This document shows positions 15,311-22,884 of a stretch of 64,000 nt of DNA, piece after piece. Source of the stretch: Balneola sp. Its GTDB lineage: Bacteria > Bacteroidota > Rhodothermia > Balneolales > Balneolaceae. A program made the translations under genes and the position numbers. The stretch covers positions 95,748-159,747 of the forward strand of contig JAEPPZ010000002.1 in NCBI GenBank assembly GCA_017640785.1, read 5' to 3'. The notes below the pieces were generated by a model. The model had not been told where the DNA came from and searched no databases. It saw nothing but the letters and a program-made list of their open reading frames with translations. Numbering within the stretch: the first letter of the stretch is position 1; the number at the start of each line of letters is the position of its first letter.

Positions 15311-15382
15311 ACAACAGGGTTTGAGTAATTAGCAACCTGACTGAGTATAGTTTTAAGGAGTTACTAAAACCAATGAAAACAG

Positions 15383-15458
15383 TATCCTTTTTCGTTATCC
15401 TTTTTCGTTATCCTTTTTCGTTATCCTTTTTCGTTATCCTTTTTCGTTATCCTTTTTC
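15383..15458. repeat. 13-bp tandem repeat, about six copies
   Basis: The unit TTATCCTTTTTCG is repeated head to tail: four full units plus a 12-base partial at each end, with no mismatches. It overlaps the last codons and stop of the AraC-like gene and lies in the region before the VKOR gene. Because 13 is not a multiple of three, gain or loss of a unit changes the reading frame at the gene end. Too short and lacking spacers to be a CRISPR array. Confidence 0.92.
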
Positions 15459-15765
15459 TGAGCTCAGTAGGTGATTTTCCTGTATGCCTTTTAAGAAATT
15501 TGTACAATGCCTTTTCATGTGCAAACCCAAACTCCAAACAAATGCAGTAGTTTTTCTCATCAGGATGTTTATTTATATATTCAATAACCTTCTCAGTTTT
15601 AATATCAATAAGCACATCACTGGGTCTTACACCATATTTTTTTCTGAATTCCCAAGAGAATTTAGAAGGCTTCTTAAATCCCATTTTATAAGCCCATTCA
15701 GTGACATTCCCAATAGTTGAGATATTCTCTTTGAGCAACGAATGAGCCTTTTCTATTTGTTCCAT
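15421..15765 (-). CDS. Small stand-alone AraC-type DNA-binding protein
   Basis: 114 residues made essentially of an AraC-like helix-turn-helix pair: GNVTEWAYKMGFKKPSKFSWEFRKKYGVRPSDVL (first) and CLEFGFAHEKALYKFLKRHTGKSPTELRK (second). There is no sensor domain. It is paralogous to the protein at 20135-20524 and shares its 130-bp upstream region. It is the first gene before the VKOR/peptide locus and probably regulates it and itself. The C-terminus runs into the 13-bp repeats. Confidence 0.78.
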   Translation of the reverse strand: MEQIEKAHSLLKENISTIGNVTEWAYKMGFKKPSKFSWEFRKKYGVRPSDVLIDIKTEKVIEYINKHPDEKNYCICLEFGFAHEKALYKFLKRHTGKSPTELRKRITKKDNEKG

Positions 15766-15895
15766 ACAAAATAAGTTTAAACGTTATTGTTAGTACTTAT
15801 TTTGAAACCTAAATTTTGTATGTCTTTCCTATTGTATTTACTTCAATTAAAGTTATTTTAATCTTATATGCAAGTGATAGTTATACTTAGCTGAT
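15763..15895 (-). promoter_or_regulatory. AraC-gene leader element, copy 2
   Basis: Two perfect 10-bp inverted repeats share one arm region. ATTTTGTATG (15813-15822 on plus) pairs with CATACAAAAT at 15763-15772, which covers the start codon. ACTTATTTTG (15795-15804) pairs with CAAAATAAGT at 15767-15776. Since the two proximal arms overlap, only one pairing can form at a time. It could be a dual operator or an RNA switch controlling the start. Confidence 0.65.
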
Positions 15896-16094
15896 AGAGT
15901 TATGTTGTGACCAAGCATACTTCTCTTAAATCTATGCTCACTTTCTCTTTCTTCTTAGCCTCGTTCCGTACCTCCGGTGCGGAATGCCCCCGGAAGCTCT
16001 GCTTCCATTAGTAATAGCTATTTCATGGGCATAACGCCGAGCCTGAAGGCTCTACTAGTTTAAATCCTACAGTGCTACATTATTATTGGAAAAC
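15896..16094. repeat. Gene-free stretch containing structured repeat A, copy 3 (15959-16096)
   Basis: CCTCGTTCCGTACCTCCGG... to ...TTATTATTGGAAAACAA, nearly identical over its length to the copy at 1568-1706. The right end coincides with the break in the exporter fragment 16095-16140. Nothing else is recognisable between 15896 and 15958. Confidence 0.78.
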
Positions 16095-16140
16095 AAGTGG
16101 GTCCACAGTCCATTTGGTTGTGTTGATGATAATGCGGAAA
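16095..16140 (-). pseudogene. Fragment of a second C39 ABC exporter (5' end)
   Basis: One frame of the minus strand reads FPHYHQHNQMDCGPTC, matching residues 4-19 of the intact exporter (FRLYHQHDRMDCGPTC) including the catalytic Cys. The start codon is lost at the propeller stop and the remainder of the gene is replaced by repeat A. It shows that the 16-20 kb set once had its own exporter gene. Confidence 0.75.
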
Positions 16141-16141
16141 A

Positions 16142-17302
16142 TTATTCGTTCATTAGAATCTGATATTGGACCACTTCCTTTTCGAATGTTTTTGGGTTTT
16201 CTTCAATAGTGTACAGCTTATTATTCCTAACGGTTTGAATTGGTTTATTTCTTGGCCATTCAAATTTATTTTTTAGTTCCCCTGTGTTCTCTAAGATCCA
16301 CCATTCATATACTTCATCATTACCAACAATAGTTGAAACCCAAATACGGTTCTCATCATCAATAAACATATGATCTATCGCCGGCCAGCTTTTAGGAAGG
16401 TTTTCTGCCTGCTCTATCATTTTTAAAGCTACTCCATCACCCAGATTGTATCCGTAATCCGTTTCCTTGTACCGATCTAAAACTTTACTCTTACTAAATA
16501 TTCTATTCTCGAATTTATGTTCAATAGACCTTAAATAACCTCCGTTTGAATCATAAATATCGATCTTAAATTCTTTCGATTTCAAAGCATATAAATATTC
16601 ACCTTCTGAAACAGAAAAAATTGTTTTTTCAAAAAAAGGAAAAGAATGTACAGCTAAATAAGGATGCTCACCCCTCACTAAATAAGTTAAATTAGTGCGG
16701 TCTTTCTGTTTGAAAATCGGCCCGGAAACAATTTTACCGGAAATATCCTGTACATAATACTTAATGTAACTTGTGCTGTCTTTATACTGATGTGGCGTTT
16801 TGTGGTAAGACACTAAAAAAGTCCCATCTTTTTGAGGGATCACTCTTTTGGGATAATGTCCTTTTAATTCTTCGTAATCGCCTCTGTTTTCAGCCAGGAG
16901 CTTTAGTGTATAATCGAATGATAAATCCTGTAATGAAAAAACATGAGCTCTATGCGGAAAAAAGGTTTGGGTATCTGTAATGAATAGTTTGTCTTGATGA
17001 ATTTCTATTGAGGTATTAAAAGTAATAGCGGAAAATTCTCCCGGACCTTTCCCTTCCCTGCCCATTGATTGGATATATGTACCATCGGGGCTAAAAATGT
17101 GGATCGTTGTTTGAGTTCCGTCAGCGATAAAGACTTGTCCTTTAGCATCAACTGACAACGCAGTGACATCTCCTACAATTATTTCGTTGTTGGTCCCAAA
17201 CTCAACTTCTTTTTGAAATTGAACGTCTGAATATTCGTTACCCTTTTTGGGTAAACCTGTTAGCAAAAGACTTACTAGAAAGGATGTAATTATTAATCTC
17301 AT
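16142..17302 (-). CDS. 6-bladed beta-propeller protein, secreted
   Basis: A 386-residue protein with an N-terminal hydrophobic signal (MRLIITSFLVSLLLTGL) but no lipobox cysteine, so it is probably periplasmic or exported rather than a lipoprotein. Family motifs EGKGPGEFSAI and SWPAIDHMFIDDENRIWVSTI are present. No precursor lies directly upstream: repeat A copy 4 separates it from the signal peptidase gene. Downstream is the exporter fragment. It may have lost its peptide partner. Confidence 0.75.
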   Translation of the reverse strand: MRLIITSFLVSLLLTGLPKKGNEYSDVQFQKEVEFGTNNEIIVGDVTALSVDAKGQVFIADGTQTTIHIFSPDGTYIQSMGREGKGPGEFSAITFNTSIEIHQDKLFITDTQTFFPHRAHVFSLQDLSFDYTLKLLAENRGDYEELKGHYPKRVIPQKDGTFLVSYHKTPHQYKDSTSYIKYYVQDISGKIVSGPIFKQKDRTNLTYLVRGEHPYLAVHSFPFFEKTIFSVSEGEYLYALKSKEFKIDIYDSNGGYLRSIEHKFENRIFSKSKVLDRYKETDYGYNLGDGVALKMIEQAENLPKSWPAIDHMFIDDENRIWVSTIVGNDEVYEWWILENTGELKNKFEWPRNKPIQTVRNNKLYTIEENPKTFEKEVVQYQILMNE

Positions 17303-17621
17303 ACTATACAGTATATCATTCTATGGATTAGAAGCAAATATCAATTAATAATAAACTTGACAAGACACCTCTAGTTCGGAATGCGGTTTGCGCTCGTTCC
17401 GTACGTCCGGTGTGGAATGCTCCTCGAAAGCTCAGCTTCCATTGCTCTTAGCTACTTCAGGTGCATACCGCCGATCCTGAAGGCTCTACTAGTTTAAATC
17501 CCTTTGTTGCATTTTTTGAAAACATGGTTACTTCTTATTACGAACCGCTAGCTTAATATGCAGTTTCGAGGCTCTTCTTGTTCTGCTGTTCTTGTAAATA
17601 ATTCCATCTGTTCAATACGCT
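17303..17621. repeat. Gene-free stretch containing structured repeat A, copy 4 (17393-17500)
   Basis: A more diverged copy (CTCGTTCCGTACGTCCGG..., ...GGCTCTACTAGTTT). A fragment just left of it (AGTTCGGAATGCGGTTT, 17373-17389) resembles part of the 21110-21160 repeat. The segment 17501-17621 shows a 19-codon frame on the minus strand with no recognisable product. Confidence 0.7.
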
Positions 17622-18173
17622 TCAGAATATGAGTACTACTTTTCCAACAATATTTTCTCTTGGGATAAGCCCCCAGAATCTGGAATCCATACTTTCATAA
17701 TAGTTATCGCCCACCATAAAATAGTAACCTTCTGGTACGATAAGGCTGTTTTCTGATTCCAACAAACTGCGTTCTTTAACTATATCCGGAAGGTTTCTTA
17801 AAATGTAATTCAGATACTTAGATGCAGAAAATATTTCTGTGGAATCCGATCTATCAGGGTCTTCAACCATCATTTCAAAAATAGGATCGTGTGGGATTCC
17901 TGTTTCTCCAATTTTAATTTCATTCCTATATATCTTTAATGTATCACCCTCTGATGCTACTATTCTCTTTATAAATGTTGTCTTATCTTCACCATAGATG
18001 AATGATAAAACGTCATTTTTTTTGTAATAACTCAAAAAAGTTTTTTTTGCAGTCAAAGCAATGTCACCTGCTTCGATTACTTCTTCCATAGATTGCGTTG
18101 ATATTTTGAAGGGTTTAAGATAAAACCCTAGACCTAGAATTAGACATATTGCTATACAGGAAACAATCCTCAT
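17622..18173 (-). CDS. Signal peptidase I
   Basis: A 183-residue S26-family peptidase with one N-terminal membrane anchor (residues 4-19), catalytic Ser28 in STQSM, catalytic Lys69 in FIKRIVASEGD, and the C-terminal box GDNYYESMDSRFWG. It would cleave Sec signal peptides on the outer face of the inner membrane. It is 11 bp downstream of a propeller gene and close to a peptide with an AYA|G cleavage-like site (19297-19578). A dedicated maturation role for that peptide is a reasonable inference, since housekeeping LepB genes rarely sit in such a context. Confidence 0.88.
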   Translation of the reverse strand: MRIVSCIAICLILGLGFYLKPFKISTQSMEEVIEAGDIALTAKKTFLSYYKKNDVLSFIYGEDKTTFIKRIVASEGDTLKIYRNEIKIGETGIPHDPIFEMMVEDPDRSDSTEIFSASKYLNYILRNLPDIVKERSLLESENSLIVPEGYYFMVGDNYYESMDSRFWGLIPRENIVGKVVLIF

Positions 18174-18184
18174 TATAGTCTTTA

Positions 18185-19240
18185 CTAAAAATTCGGGAGC
18201 TTATATTTTGAGATGTATTGCTTTTTATCCTTTCTATGAGTTTCAAGTGTATATATGTAATTACCATCAGTAGTAAACTCATTAGTAGGATGCTTAAACT
18301 GATAAGAAATTTTATAATCACCATCTTGATCATATACATCAAGTAGATAAAAGTAAGAGTTTCTTTTCCCTGAAAATGAAATTAATAAATTATCTTCAAC
18401 TACTTCTATGTTACCACTAATCGTTTTAACATCTGCTTTCCTTCTTGATGACCTCTTTTCAATTTCTAATAATGGTTCTGGATTTCCTTGAAATTCAATT
18501 ACTTTCTTAGAGAAAATTAAATCTCCATTTTTGTCGTATTTTCTGATATAGTTTTTGAACTTACCTACATGGTAAATTGAATTATTATAGCACTTTAAAT
18601 CTCCCCTGAAATAAGACGCATTTGTAAATATTCTTAAATTATCTCTATTGATATTACTAAAGCTCATGAATGAGTTTTTAGGCTTTCCCTCTAGATCAAA
18701 ACTATGGTATAAACCTTCTGCTAAATATTGTTCGGAGAGAATTGTTAAATAATTGGAACATAAAGCTAATCGATATGGTCTGGCATGCTTTCGATTAGGC
18801 TTAAATGATTTTAACAATTCATTATTTTTAGACCATAGTGTTATTTTTCCACTTTCTAAATCTATAGCCCATAAATCTCCGTTTTTATCGAACTCAATAT
18901 CCCTGACTAGTTTCATCTCTCTTGGCCCTCTCCCAATTCCATCAGTCAAAAATTGAATATCATGGTAATTATCCTTTTTGAAAAACAAAATCTTTTCAAG
19001 ATTGAAATCATATCCGGCCAAATTACCTGAACTATCGGCCGTCAGGTATGCAAATTCAAACAAATCTATATCCTCAAGAGAAAATAAAGTTTCAATATGT
19101 TCCAATGTATCTAGACCATTTCTAACACTTTCGACTTGAGTTATAGCTTCCCAGTTTTCAGAAAAAGCATTTACATTCTGACTGAATACATCAGAATATT
19201 GATATAACATTACTGATATAGATAAAACTAAATATTTCAT
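18185..19240 (-). CDS. 6-bladed beta-propeller protein, secreted
   Basis: A 351-residue protein with a cleavable signal peptide (about residues 1-20, ending VFSQ) and no lipid cysteine. The family motif is IGRGPREMKLV, and the general layout resembles the protein at 317-1345 more than the lipoproteins in the GG-leader locus. It follows the Sec-type Cys-rich peptide gene (19297-19578) across a hairpin, repeating the peptide-propeller arrangement with a different export route. Confidence 0.72.
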   Translation of the reverse strand: MKYLVLSISVMLYQYSDVFSQNVNAFSENWEAITQVESVRNGLDTLEHIETLFSLEDIDLFEFAYLTADSSGNLAGYDFNLEKILFFKKDNYHDIQFLTDGIGRGPREMKLVRDIEFDKNGDLWAIDLESGKITLWSKNNELLKSFKPNRKHARPYRLALCSNYLTILSEQYLAEGLYHSFDLEGKPKNSFMSFSNINRDNLRIFTNASYFRGDLKCYNNSIYHVGKFKNYIRKYDKNGDLIFSKKVIEFQGNPEPLLEIEKRSSRRKADVKTISGNIEVVEDNLLISFSGKRNSYFYLLDVYDQDGDYKISYQFKHPTNEFTTDGNYIYTLETHRKDKKQYISKYKLPNF

Positions 19241-19256
19241 AGTTATTAGATTTTAA

Positions 19257-19291
19257 AAACACCGCACAAAAAAGTTATTGATGCGGTGTTG
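19257..19291 (-). promoter_or_regulatory. Intercistronic stem-loop or attenuator
   Basis: On the minus strand AACACCGCA, a loop of about 17 bases, then TGCGGTGTT followed by TTTA. It lies between the Cys-rich peptide gene and the propeller gene and resembles a weak intrinsic terminator. Confidence 0.7.
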
Positions 19292-19296
19292 AGAAT

Positions 19297-19578
19297 TTAC
19301 ATTGCTTCTATTTGTTCTGGATCTGATTTTACTCCAGTGCAATATCTAGTAATTTCAACATTACCCACTGCAAAAACTGTATAGCTTGTTCCATCGCAAT
19401 CGCTAATTCTTCCATCACATCCTCTTCTTCCACATGGACCAGCATAAGCTTCTTCTATTCCTATAGTAGACTCGAATGTTGTCATTGTTCCTTCAGCATT
19501 TTCCAGCTGAAATCCACTTACAAGAGCAACTACCATTGCAATTGCTACAATTTTATTGATGTAGTTTTTAATTTTCAT
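19297..19578 (-). CDS. Sec-exported four-cysteine small peptide (NVEALA-like)
   Basis: 93 residues. A basic start and hydrophobic stretch (residues 10-22) form a signal. A pro-region then ends in GIEEAYA, which resembles the NVEALA motif of Bacteroidota small secreted peptides, immediately followed by GPCGRRGCDG. The presumed mature part (47 residues) has four Cys. It lies between a MauE/DoxX-like gene and a propeller gene, with a signal peptidase I gene downstream. An NVEALA relation is inferred from motif layout only. Confidence 0.7.
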   Translation of the reverse strand: MKIKNYINKIVAIAMVVALVSGFQLENAEGTMTTFESTIGIEEAYAGPCGRRGCDGRISDCDGTSYTVFAVGNVEITRYCTGVKSDPEQIEAM

Positions 19579-19587
19579 TGTTTTCTC

Positions 19588-20040
19588 CTATTTATTATTG
19601 TTAATAAATGATCCTGTCTGGATCAATTTCTTAAATATTGAGTTGTCTACAGTGATCCATAATGCCATAAGCAATAGAAGTGAATTTCTAAACACCATTG
19701 CTGGATCAAATTTTCCAAAAGAAAACTTTCCGAAACAACCACATGCAAATTGCCAATCATTCAAGAACCCAAGCACAGCTACGATCAAAAACAATGAGCA
19801 ACTAAAAATTACTAAAGGCTTCGTAACTTTGACTTTAAAATTAAAGAATAGAGCCACTCCTAATAATGTTTCTATTATTGCAATGGAATACACTAGGATA
19901 AGTGTTGTTGAATAACTGAAATGAAATAAGAAAATCAAAATGTCCCCAGTATTATCGGGGCTAAACATCTTTAGCACTCCAGCAGCAATAAAGATGAATG
20001 AAAGTATCCAAGTGAAGTATTTTTTTAATGAATTATCCAT
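19588..20040 (-). CDS. MauE/DoxX-like redox membrane protein
   Basis: 150 residues with four predicted transmembrane helices and a Cys-Gly-Cys motif (Cys100, Cys102 in FACGCFGKF) facing one membrane side. MauE-family proteins help disulfide formation in secreted substrates such as methylamine dehydrogenase. Here the only local Cys-rich substrate is the adjacent four-Cys peptide (9 bp downstream), so this protein could be its oxidant, functionally parallel to the VKOR fusion in the next set. Confidence 0.75.
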   Translation of the reverse strand: MDNSLKKYFTWILSFIFIAAGVLKMFSPDNTGDILIFLFHFSYSTTLILVYSIAIIETLLGVALFFNFKVKVTKPLVIFSCSLFLIVAVLGFLNDWQFACGCFGKFSFGKFDPAMVFRNSLLLLMALWITVDNSIFKKLIQTGSFINNNK

Positions 20041-20134
20041 GATTCTATTGCTTGAATTTTGACTTCTTCAAGTATTCTAAATCATGAAATTAGTAGCAAA
20101 AAATTTGAGTAGTCTTTTAGTGTAGCAGAAAATT

Positions 20135-20524
20135 CTAGTATATTTTTCTACCTTTTTTTGCTAGCCGGTTTTTCCAAATAGTTCGTTTCGTGATCTCTCC
20201 TGTACGTACTGCCCTCTTGAAATCTGTTGGATTTTTCCCCACATGCGTACGTAAATATTTATTCAAAGCTACTTCATCAGGAAGTCCTACCTCCTGAGCA
20301 TCACAATAATTTTTCTGATATGGGTTTTTCTGAATGCAATCGAAAAGTTTCTCGACCCTTACTCTAATAAGGGCTTCCTTACAAGTTACTCCAAAGTGTC
20401 TTCTAAACAGACGTGCAAAATATTTAGGATCACTACAACCCATTTCAGCTGACCACTCTTGAACAGTGCGTACTTCTCTTATTTTAGGTTTAAGCACCTT
20501 TAAAGCATTTTCTATCTCTTCCAT
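20135..20524 (-). CDS. Small stand-alone AraC-type DNA-binding protein
   Basis: 129 residues from the ATG at 20522-20524, the position conserved with the paralogue at 15421-15765; a GTG at 20539 is less likely. Two helix-turn-helix units are visible: RTVQEWSAEMGCSDPKYFARLFRRHFGVTCKEAL and AQEVGLPDEVALNKYLRTHVGKNPTDFKR, with a basic C-terminal tail. No sensor domain. It heads the Sec-type peptide set and probably controls it. Confidence 0.76.
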   Translation of the reverse strand: MEEIENALKVLKPKIREVRTVQEWSAEMGCSDPKYFARLFRRHFGVTCKEALIRVRVEKLFDCIQKNPYQKNYCDAQEVGLPDEVALNKYLRTHVGKNPTDFKRAVRTGEITKRTIWKNRLAKKGRKIY

Positions 20525-20650
20525 ACAAAATAAGTTCACGGTTAATATTGACGCTTATTTTGAAACCTATATTTTGTATGTCCTACTTTTTTTATTAGAT
20601 ATAATTACGGTTATTTTAAATTTATATGCAAGTATTAATTAAACTTAGGC
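20522..20650 (-). promoter_or_regulatory. AraC-gene leader element, copy 3
   Basis: The same arrangement as at 15763-15895: CATACAAAAT/ATTTTGTATG (10 bp) overlapping CAAAATAAG/CTTATTTTG (9 bp), with the proximal arm covering the ATG. The sequence between the arms is shared with the orphan copy at 1397-1525. Confidence 0.65.
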
Positions 20651-21234
20651 GCTCAACTTAAGTTATGAACAAGTACGAAATGGATCATCTCTCTATAAAT
20701 ACAAAGCTATATTTTCCAGATAACGATCTGTTTAATTGACTCAGATTTTGATGCTTGTTCGAGGATAATATTCGGAGCCTAAGACTCTATTATTGTAAAT
20801 TCACCCTCAAAACAGCGCAAACGTCAAGTTTATGAATGAGTTTTTACCCTCGTTCCGTACCTCCGGTGCGGAATGCCCCCGGAAGCTCTGCTTCCATTAG
20901 TCTTAGCTATTTCAGGTGCATACCGCCGAGCCTGAAGGCTCTACTAGTTTAAAGCTAAATATATATCATCGCGGAGCTGAGCTTGATCTAGTCAATGGAA
21001 TCTAGGCTTCACAAAGATCCTGAAATAATACTAAATCAAGTTCAGCACATGGTTCAGGACGACCCTTCTTTTAAATAAATTGAGCAATCCCAATCAAACG
21101 ATTTCCCTCGTTCTGAACGTCCCGTTCGGAATGCGGTTTTGAGACTCCGCCTCATCTTTTCGCCGCTTTTACTACATCCCGGGATATGAGCTCAAATAGT
21201 TAGTTCCGCAGTAGAGCTACAGAACTAGGGAAAA
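20651..21234. repeat. Gene-free stretch with several repeats, including repeat A copy 5 (20847-20953)
   Basis: Repeat A copy 5 runs CCCTCGTTCCGTACC to CTCTACTAGTTT. At 21007-21062 is a sequence beginning CTTCACAAAGATCCTGAAAT, present in reverse orientation at about 55784-55840. At 21106-21160 is the TTCTGAACGTCCCGTTCGGA repeat, and at about 21199-21227 the AGTTCCGCAGTAGAGCTACAG repeat. Nothing gene-like was seen from 20651 to 20846. Confidence 0.75.
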
Positions 21235-21354
21235 TCAGGAATCCGGATCATAAATAGAGTATTGATCTTTAGGGAGTTCCAGATCTCGGGCATTCGCCGC
21301 GAGATGACTGTAGACAAAAAGGTTAACGAACACTAATCCAATCAGCGTAATCAA
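21235..21354 (-). CDS. Possible small membrane protein (39 residues)
   Basis: From a TTG at 21352-21354 the frame encodes a hydrophobic helix (MITLIGLVFVNLFVYSHLAA) and a polar acidic tail ending YDPDS. It lies 22 bp downstream of rpoN on the same strand. The codons for SHLAANARDLE coincide with a palindromic repeat (GAGATGAC...CCAGATCTCG) also found at 55960-55992 and 56905-56938, so the frame could be fortuitous. Confidence 0.3.
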   Translation of the reverse strand: MITLIGLVFVNLFVYSHLAANARDLELPKDQYSIYDPDS

Positions 21355-21376
21355 AAATAATCAGCAAATCAGTGAT

Positions 21377-22882
21377 CTATATCTGTTTTCGAAGTCTAGC
21401 CACCGGCTCATTCAACTGCTCTCTGTATTTACTCACTGTTCTTCGGGCAACTTTATATCCTTTTTCATTGAGCTGATTTGCAAGATCCTGATCGCTCATC
21501 GGGTTTCGTTTGTCTTCTTCATCAATTATGGTTTGAAGAATATTTTTAACCTCTCTGTTAGATACCTCTTCCCCACTGTCTGTTTCCATCCCTTCATTAA
21601 AGAAATACTTTAATTCATGCACACCGAAATTGGTTTGTACATATTTCCCGTTCACTACTCTTGAGATCGTGGAGATATCCATCCCGATCCGCTCTGCAAT
21701 ATCTTTCAGGATCATAGGCTTCAGACTGTCGCCGTATTTGAAGAAATCTTCCTGAAGAGCAACCATGGTCTTCATCACATTCATCAACGTATTTTGTCGC
21801 TGTTTGATGGATTCAATGAACCAGTTAGCCGAATCGATCTTTCCTTTTATAAAATTCTGTGTTTGCTGATCCGGTTTTTCCCTTTTTTCTTTGATGTCTT
21901 TCCACATCTCCTTGTAGTCAGGGGAAATCCTAAGCGAGGGTGAATTTCTTTGATTCAGATTTATGAGGAATTCTCCTTTATCCAGATTCGATTCATCAGT
22001 ATTTCTCCAGTACACTTCAAAATCGGGTTCAATATAATTCTGGGATTCTTCCATTCCGGTTGATACTGCACCGGGACGTGGATCCATTCCCTTGATCACA
22101 TCAAAAGCGTCTTTTAGTTCTTCTTCTGATACATTGAATTTCTGAAGCAGTTTATTGAAATGCTTTTTTTCGAACGCTTCCCAGGCATCCTTAACGATAT
22201 CTATAGCCAGCTCTCTTCCATCCAGTTCATTGGAGGATTGCTCGATCTGTACCAACAAACAATCCTGTAAACTCATAGATGCAATTCCGATGGGATCAAG
22301 CAATTGAATTTGTTTTCGGATTCGGTCTACATCTTCCACTTCTACATACACGCTGTGATTAAAAGCGATGTTGTCGGCCACGGCTTCAAGTTCTCGTCTG
22401 AAATAGCCGTCTTCGTCCAGCGAACCCAAGATCTGATCGGCTATCAATTCTTCTTCCTCGGTCAGATCCAGCAAGCTTACCTGTTCTTCCAGTTCTTCCA
22501 AAAAGGATGCATGATAAGGATCGGGAAGATCCTGCCACTCCTGCATATCCGGATGTGTGGGAGTGGAATATGATTCTCCCTCAAATTCAGTATTGGTATC
22601 AAAATCATCCCAATCTACTTCGTGTTCTTCAAGTGTTTCCAGTCCGTCTTCTTTTTCCTGGGAAATTGGTTTTTCATCTTCAATTTCAACTCTCTCCTGA
22701 CGAATTTCCCCCGGTTCTGCTTCTTCCAAAATGGGATTCAGTTCCAGCTCTTCTTTGATCCTTTGCTCCAGAGCAATAGTCGGTAACTGAAGCAACTTGA
22801 TAAACTGCAATTGCTGTGGTGACAGTTTTTGCTGCTGACCCAGTTGCTGCTTTTGGCTAATATTTTGTTGATTCCGAAGCAT
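21377..22882 (-). CDS. rpoN: RNA polymerase sigma-54 factor
   Basis: 501 residues. The N-terminal Gln/Leu-rich activator-interaction region (LSPQQLQFIKLLQLP), an acidic region II, the core-binding domain and the C-terminal RpoN box (ARRTVSKYRE) are all present. It directs transcription from -24/-12 promoters with enhancer-binding ATPases, none of which is in this window. It begins two bases after the stop of the DUF3109 gene, so both are probably cotranscribed. Confidence 0.96.
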   Translation of the reverse strand: MLRNQQNISQKQQLGQQQKLSPQQLQFIKLLQLPTIALEQRIKEELELNPILEEAEPGEIRQERVEIEDEKPISQEKEDGLETLEEHEVDWDDFDTNTEFEGESYSTPTHPDMQEWQDLPDPYHASFLEELEEQVSLLDLTEEEELIADQILGSLDEDGYFRRELEAVADNIAFNHSVYVEVEDVDRIRKQIQLLDPIGIASMSLQDCLLVQIEQSSNELDGRELAIDIVKDAWEAFEKKHFNKLLQKFNVSEEELKDAFDVIKGMDPRPGAVSTGMEESQNYIEPDFEVYWRNTDESNLDKGEFLINLNQRNSPSLRISPDYKEMWKDIKEKREKPDQQTQNFIKGKIDSANWFIESIKQRQNTLMNVMKTMVALQEDFFKYGDSLKPMILKDIAERIGMDISTISRVVNGKYVQTNFGVHELKYFFNEGMETDSGEEVSNREVKNILQTIIDEEDKRNPMSDQDLANQLNEKGYKVARRTVSKYREQLNEPVARLRKQI

Positions 22883-22884
22883 GC

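Noticed and set aside
15383-15458. Tandem array considered as CRISPR
   Set aside because: Units are 13 bp with no spacers and no cas genes.
17549-17605. 19-codon frame after the signal peptidase gene
   Set aside because: It lacks any recognisable feature, and there is no matching sequence elsewhere in the window.
20651-20846. Search for a tRNA or small RNA in the gap before repeat A copy 5
   Set aside because: No cloverleaf, CCA end or terminator-bounded structure could be seen.
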